From: an uncultured Bacilli bacterium
Lineage (GTDB): Bacteria > Bacillota_I > Bacilli_A > RF39 > UBA660
DNA: 18,577 nucleotides
Reading direction: 5' to 3'
Assembly (NCBI GenBank): GCA_947629125.1
Contig: CANRCO010000010.1
Location: forward strand, 1 to 18,577
The position numbers were made by a program, and so were the translations under genes. This document shows positions 15,420-18,577 of this stretch, piece by piece. Below the pieces are notes generated by a model. That model was not told the origin of the DNA. It was given only the letters and a program-made list of their open reading frames with translations, and ran no database searches. Positions within the stretch are counted from its first letter, which is position 1, and the number at the start of each line of letters is the position of its first letter.

Positions 15420-16196
15420 ATGACAAAAGTCAATGATTTATTACAAGAGTTAGGTATTTCCAAAGTTCGTTTAGCAAAATATTTAGGCGTATCTCGCCAA
15501 ATGGTTTATAATTATTTAGAATTAGATTCGCTAAATAAATGGCCAAAGGAAAAGAAATTATTATTATTAAAACTACTTGATATTCAAGATGATAGTGATA
15601 GTTCAATCAGTGGAATTAAAATTACTACAGAATATTTAATGGCTGTAGAAAATCGTTTAAATATGGGCGTTAAAAATACTCCAGGATTTGATAACTATTT
15701 TAATTTAAATGATTTAAATATGGAACAACAAAATTTACTAACTAATATAACATATTTAATAAAAGAAAAATTATTAGAAGATGATAAAAATCAAACAATT
15801 TATAATGCAATGAAATATTTATATAATTTACTTCAAAGTCTTGATAATGTTCCAGAAATTAAATATATATTTGGTTATATGGCAAAAACAACTGGATTTA
15901 TAGACCCTGAAGAATATAAATTTGATGAGGAAAAACAATTTGTTTTTGAAGGAATTTTATATTCTGCTCTAACTTTATATAATAATGGCGGAGCAAGTAA
16001 AAATCGTTTAATTGAAAGTCATAAGAGATTTGTTCAAGAAATAATTCAAAAAAAGGAAGAAACACTAAGTCGAACTCAACAACTTAATACTATAAAAATT
16101 CAAGCATTAAGAGAATTAGGTTATAATGAAATAACTACTGAAAATGCCTCAGAAGTATTAGAAAAAATTGCTGAAATTGAATCTAGAAAAGTTTAG
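15420..16196 (+). CDS. HTH-domain protein of unknown function (XRE-like N-terminus)
   Basis: 258 residues. The N-terminus (about 1-52) is a helix-turn-helix: LQELGISKVRLAKYLGVSRQ, with VSRQMVYNYL as recognition helix, typical of XRE/Cro-type DNA binding. The rest is predicted mostly helical and soluble, without a recognised domain; about 208-258 is a charged helical region ending in LEKIAEIESRKV. A consensus promoter and a perfect Shine-Dalgarno suggest high expression. The gene is single and ends at an intrinsic terminator. It could be a regulator or an abundant DNA-organising protein; neither can be decided here. No palindromic operator was seen at its own promoter. Confidence 0.7.
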   Translation: MTKVNDLLQELGISKVRLAKYLGVSRQMVYNYLELDSLNKWPKEKKLLLLKLLDIQDDSDSSISGIKITTEYLMAVENRLNMGVKNTPGFDNYFNLNDLNMEQQNLLTNITYLIKEKLLEDDKNQTIYNAMKYLYNLLQSLDNVPEIKYIFGYMAKTTGFIDPEEYKFDEEKQFVFEGILYSALTLYNNGGASKNRLIESHKRFVQEIIQKKEETLSRTQQLNTIKIQALRELGYNEITTENASEVLEKIAEIESRKV

Positions 16197-16213
16197 ATAG
16201 AGTAGAATAGAGT

Positions 16214-16260
16214 AATAAAAATTCAAATCAATTTGATAAAGATTTTTATTATTTTTTTTA
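16214..16260 (+). terminator. Intrinsic terminator after the HTH gene
   Basis: AATAAAAAT (16214-16222) pairs with ATTTTTATT (16242-16250), and inside it TCAAAT pairs with ATTTGA. A run of eight T follows. A long AT-only outer stem with a compact inner stem. Confidence 0.8.
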
Positions 16261-16365
16261 TTTGTGTTTATTCTATTTTTTTACTTATAACATTACTAAT
16301 AATTAATACTTAATATTGTTATATATTGTCTTAATTATTTTTATTTAATTAAAATTATTTTATAT

Positions 16366-16423
16366 AAAAAAATTTAATCCACTCCCCCTATTCATTAAAT
16401 TTTAAAAAGAGAGGAGTAGATTA
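16366..16423 (-). terminator. Minus-strand terminator at the end of the retron transcription unit
   Basis: Read on the minus strand, TAATCTACTCC (from 16423) pairs with GGAGTGGATTA (to 16375) in an 11-bp stem with one G-U. The loop is 27 nt. AATTTTTTT follows (16366-16374). It lies 280 nt beyond the RT stop and is the first good terminator for a transcript coming from the retron. Confidence 0.65.
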
Positions 16424-16701
16424 TAGATAATTAATTTATTAAAGTATATTATTATAATTAGTAATTAGATTATAGATTACTAAGTAATAGAATATTTAAA
16501 GTTAAAATATATTTAAATAAAAAATAAATTATTTAATAAAATTAAAAATTAAAATTTAACTTAACAAATAATTATAAAAACTATATAATAGAGGTATATT
16601 TAATATTATTATAAATTTATAAAACAACTTTAAATGATGAACTAATCAGCTAATTTTTCAAATATTGTTTAGTTCGTATAATATATATTATGTTAACTTA
16701 A
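16424..16701. other. AT-rich non-coding stretch downstream of the RT
   Basis: No ORF with a credible start and ribosome binding site is seen on either strand. The stretch holds an 8-bp inverted repeat (TTAGTAAT at 16458-16465 with ATTACTAA at 16476-16483), a 12-bp direct repeat TAGATTATAGAT (16417 and 16466), a plus-strand promoter (16561-16589) and a 7-bp inverted repeat directly after the RT stop (GAACTAA 16639-16645 with TTAGTTC 16669-16675). With the two terminators to its left it fills the 505-bp gap between the HTH gene and the RT. Confidence 0.6.
16561..16589 (+). promoter_or_regulatory. Plus-strand promoter pointing into the RT 3' end
   Basis: TTAACA (16561-16566), a 17-nt spacer and TATAAT (16584-16589), 11 of 12 consensus positions. 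No ORF follows; an ATG at 16634 stops after three codons. The transcript would run antisense to the RT gene. Confidence 0.55.
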
Positions 16702-17542
16702 TTATTTTGCTAGATTTTTAATATAATTAAGATAATCCTTATATTCATTTTGTTTTGTTATACTATAAACATAATTAATACGGCCTAGTAAAGATAAAAG
16801 ATACTTTTTCTTACTTCTAATATTTATTCTATTTAAATGATTATCAATTCCATATTTTTTAATATAATATATCTCTTGTCGTATTTTTTTTCGATATTCA
16901 CTAGCTATCTGGCATTTTTTATTTACAACGATACCAGTTACTAATTGTCTTTTATTATTTGATATAACTACAGTTTTATTTTCATTTAATTTTAATTCTA
17001 ATCGATTTAATAATTTTTGTACTTTGGTAATAACCATATTAGGCTTAAAATCACCAGAAAAAGTTAAATCATCAGAATATCTAGAGTAGGCTATATTTAA
17101 ATTATTACACCACTTCCCTATTTCTTCATCAAATTCATATAAAATTAAATTCGATATATAAGGTGAAGTTGGAGCTCCTTGAGGTAAATAATCATTATAA
17201 GTACATAAATAAGTTAACAATATTCCAATATTTTTCGGAAAATACTTTAAAGAAAATACTTTATTATAAATATTCATAAAACTTATATTGTCAAAAAAAT
17301 TTTCGATATCTAATTTTAAAATAATTTTTTTATTTAGATGCACAGTAGCATTATCTTTTAAATTACAATCTTTTTTATAAGCTTTTGCATAAGAAGATAT
17401 TTCTCTTTTTTATTTTAATTATCTTATAATTTTTTTCAGTATTATTACTTAAGGTATATAATAATTTTATTTTATCAAAATCATTAAGATTGTTATCAAT
17501 TAGATTAAGAGATAATAATTGTGTCAAATTCTTTTTTAACAT
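16702..17542 (-). pseudogene. Retron-type reverse transcriptase, frameshifted and internally deleted
   Basis: A retron RT copies its partner RNA into msDNA, usually as part of a phage-defence unit. The start is ATG 17542 behind AAAGGAGGT (17549-17557). The first 55-codon frame ends at 17375. The RT continues in the +1 frame, open from 17409 to 16702; a shift near 17400-17412 joins KIKK to REISSYAKAY. The +1 frame carries NATVH (retron NAxxH), ILKLDIENFF (first catalytic Asp), LPQGAPTSPYISN, YSRYSDDLTFSG (catalytic DD) and VTGIVVN, then the C-terminal LLGRINYV thumb. Compared with intact retron RTs (about 300-320 residues), some 30-40 residues are missing between the first Arg-Ile block and NAxxH, including the usual P...LK..Q segment. 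One deletion not divisible by three would explain both defects. Translation of the catalytic part alone would need GTG 17343. Probably inactive. Confidence 0.85.
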
Positions 17543-17554
17543 ATTATTACCTCC

Positions 17555-17737
17555 TTTAAGCAATACTTAAGATATTATAATACGAAAATGGGTTTAGCCA
17601 GCGTAATGAAATGTAGCGGCGTGTACACCTTAGTGTACTTATACCCATTGAGAGTATTATTATTTTATGTATTAATTAAAATACGTTCTTTAACGACTCG
17701 CTAAAGAGTGGTTGTCCACTAATCACTATTGCTTAAA
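17555..17737 (-). ncRNA. Retron msr-msd non-coding RNA
   Basis: About 183 nt, read on the minus strand. a1, TTTAAGCAATA (17737-17727), is perfectly complementary to a2, TATTGCTTAAA (17565-17555). G17726 directly follows a1 and is the candidate branching guanosine. The msr part has hairpins AGTGG-ACAA-CCACT (17720-17707) and CTTTAGCG-AGT-CGTTAAAG (17706-17688); the latter contains TTAGCGAG, as after a1 in retron Ec86. The msd part is a long stem: ATAATAC/GTATTAT (17660-17654 with 17583-17577) and AATGGGT/ACCCATT (17649-17643 with 17593-17587). Inside it are GTACAC-TAAG-GTGTAC and a bulged GCC...GGC hairpin. The RT start follows within 13 nt of a2. The structure and position are diagnostic of a retron; function is untested. 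Confidence 0.85.
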
Positions 17738-17740
17738 AGT

Positions 17741-17769
17741 ATTATATAAAAAATAATTTTTTAAAGCAA
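17741..17769 (-). promoter_or_regulatory. Promoter of the retron RNA
   Basis: On the minus strand TTGCTT (17769-17764), a 17-nt spacer and a perfect TATAAT (17746-17741). The expected start, about 17734, falls within the first bases of a1, as expected for a retron primary transcript. Confidence 0.8.
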
Positions 17770-17776
17770 CTTTAAA
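17758..17776 (-). terminator. Possible weak terminator at the end of the ZIP transporter gene
   Basis: TTTTAAAG-TTG-CTTTAAAA is an 8-bp perfect hairpin overlapping the stop codon. AATTATTTTTT follows. It overlaps the retron -35, so readthrough from the transporter could also feed the retron. Confidence 0.4.
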
Positions 17777-18527
17777 ATGCAAAATGATTAATTAATATAA
17801 CTAATATTCCCATAATTAAACCTAAAGAAATATATTTATTTTCATTGTATTTTAAGGCTTGAGGTAATAATTTATTAATTGATAGAGTTATCATAATACC
17901 TGCTACAATTAGTAAAATTATACTAATAAATACATCATTAATATATTTAGCTAAAAATAGATATGCTACTAAAGCTCCAAGAGGTTCAGCTAAACCAGAA
18001 ATAAAAGTTTTCTTTAAAGCATCTTTTCTTTTTTTCGTAGCATAATAAATGGGTACAGCAATGCTTATGCCTTCGGGTATATTATGAAGCATAATTGCTA
18101 AACTCAATTTTAATCCTAAATTAATGTCCTGATAACTACTCATGAATGTTGCAATTCCCTCTGGTAAATTATGTAACATTAAAGCAATCATACTTAAAAT
18201 ACCTAATTTATATAAATTATTTTCTTTACTACTTAATTTATCTATTTTATTATTAACTAAATTAATGGAAAAAGCACCTACAATAAAGACTATTAAACAA
18301 ATAATTATTCCTTTAACTAATTTAAAATTACTAATTATAACAAATGATGCATTAGGAATTAAATCAGTTATACTTATGCCAATCATTATACTTAAAGAAA
18401 AACTTAAACAAAATGTAATAAACTTGGTAATATTTTCCTTTTTCAGATTAAAAAATATAACAATTCCACCTAAAACCGTTGATAAACCCGCAATAGTAGA
18501 TATTAATAAAGGTCCAATTATTTCCAT
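17772..18527 (-). CDS. ZIP-family divalent metal transporter (ZupT-like)
   Basis: Imports zinc or related divalent metals across the cytoplasmic membrane. 251 residues and about eight membrane helices. The two metal-site helices carry HNLPEGIA (His119) and HNIPEGIS (His148), the hallmark of the family. TM2-TM3 has the conserved SITDLIPNA stretch (about 52-60). The linker at 92-105 is Lys/Asn/Ser-rich, not His-rich, unlike many ZIP loops. The ribosome binding site is a modest GGTGAT upstream of ATG 18527. TATAAT (18547-18542) lies just upstream, without a clear -35. The gene is co-directional with and immediately upstream of the retron. Metal specificity cannot be read from the sequence. Confidence 0.92.
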   Translation of the reverse strand: MEIIGPLLISTIAGLSTVLGGIVIFFNLKKENITKFITFCLSFSLSIMIGISITDLIPNASFVIISNFKLVKGIIICLIVFIVGAFSINLVNNKIDKLSSKENNLYKLGILSMIALMLHNLPEGIATFMSSYQDINLGLKLSLAIMLHNIPEGISIAVPIYYATKKRKDALKKTFISGLAEPLGALVAYLFLAKYINDVFISIILLIVAGIMITLSINKLLPQALKYNENKYISLGLIMGILVILINHFAF

Positions 18528-18577
18528 ATAATCACCATTAAATTATATGTATTAGATGTTTTATTTAGGACATAATA

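Noticed and set aside
16440..16560. CRISPR-like short repeats in the AT-rich stretch
   Set aside because: The repeats are few, short and unevenly spaced, with no constant repeat-spacer period and no cas genes. They fit low-complexity AT DNA.
16639..16675. RT terminator directly after its stop codon
   Set aside because: The 7-bp inverted repeat has a 23-nt loop and no continuous T run on the minus strand. The structure at 16366-16423 is a much better terminator.
17400..17413. Programmed -1 frameshift at A AAA AAG in the RT gene
   Set aside because: The heptamer is in the correct phase for -1 slippage, but the -1 frame hits a stop after 15 codons. The catalytic RT frame is +1, and the missing residues would remain unexplained.
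5811..17542. Diversity-generating retroelement (RT plus a possible C-type-lectin-like surface protein)
   Set aside because: The RT has retron hallmarks (NAxxH, VTG, adjacent msr-msd). I saw no template/variable repeat pair, and the two genes are about 10 kb apart.
18142..18531. Plus-strand ORF opposite the ZIP transporter
   Set aside because: It mirrors the transporter's coding strand, has no ribosome binding site and no family features. The minus-strand HNLPEG and HNIPEG motifs show which strand codes.
1..18577. Mycoplasma genetic code (TGA as Trp)
   Set aside because: Tryptophans in conserved proteins such as rpoD and mnmA are TGG, and TGA ends the SpoIIM-like gene and rpoD sensibly.

Overview
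The window (18,577 bp) is chromosomal DNA from a very AT-rich, low-GC Gram-positive bacterium. The gene order dnaG-rpoD-trmK, an adjacent YqfQ-like gene, a sortase with its substrate and strong AGGAGG-type ribosome binding sites point to class Bacilli, probably one of the uncultivated, Mollicutes-adjacent gut lineages. That lineage guess is inference. Tryptophan is encoded by TGG and TGA is used as a stop (SpoIIM-like gene, rpoD), so the standard bacterial code applies rather than the Mycoplasma code.

Layout. 1-1176: 3' two thirds of uvrC. 1240-3319: a two-gene unit encoding RnfC- and RnfD-like proteins without the other Rnf subunits and without the usual nucleotide- and flavin-binding signatures. 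3367-5647: a secreted thioester/Cna-B-type adhesin ending in a VPNTN sorting signal, overlapping a dedicated sortase. 5677-7104: a membrane-anchored surface protein whose mRNA leader carries a G9 homopolymer inside a short upstream ORF, a likely phase-variable switch. 7188-10666: dnaG, rpoD and trmK, the macromolecular-synthesis cluster. 10672-10947: a convergent YqfQ-like gene. 11066-13312: a type II secretion/type IV pilus platform protein (GspF/PilC) and a prepilin peptidase. 13339-13464: a 41-residue membrane protein not covered by longer ORFs. 13585-14169: a SpoIIM-like membrane protein. 14230-15336: mnmA. 15420-16196: an HTH protein behind a consensus promoter. 16197-16701: an AT-rich non-coding stretch holding terminators and an antisense-facing promoter. 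16702-17737 (minus): a retron locus. 17772-18527 (minus): a ZIP-family metal transporter.

The most notable element is the retron. A strong minus-strand promoter leads straight into a structured RNA of about 183 nt. It has an 11-bp a1/a2 end pairing, two short msr hairpins and a long msd-like stem. A retron-type reverse transcriptase follows, with its Shine-Dalgarno overlapping a2. The RT keeps NAxxH, the QGAPTSP motif, YSDD and VTG, but it is split by a frameshift and lacks about 30-40 residues between the N-terminal region and NAxxH. The locus therefore looks like an apparently intact retron RNA attached to a damaged RT. No effector gene is visible.

The second notable system is the G9 tract at 5750-5758. 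Removing one G would extend the leader ORF so that it stops 8 nt inside the next gene, allowing translational coupling to the surface protein.
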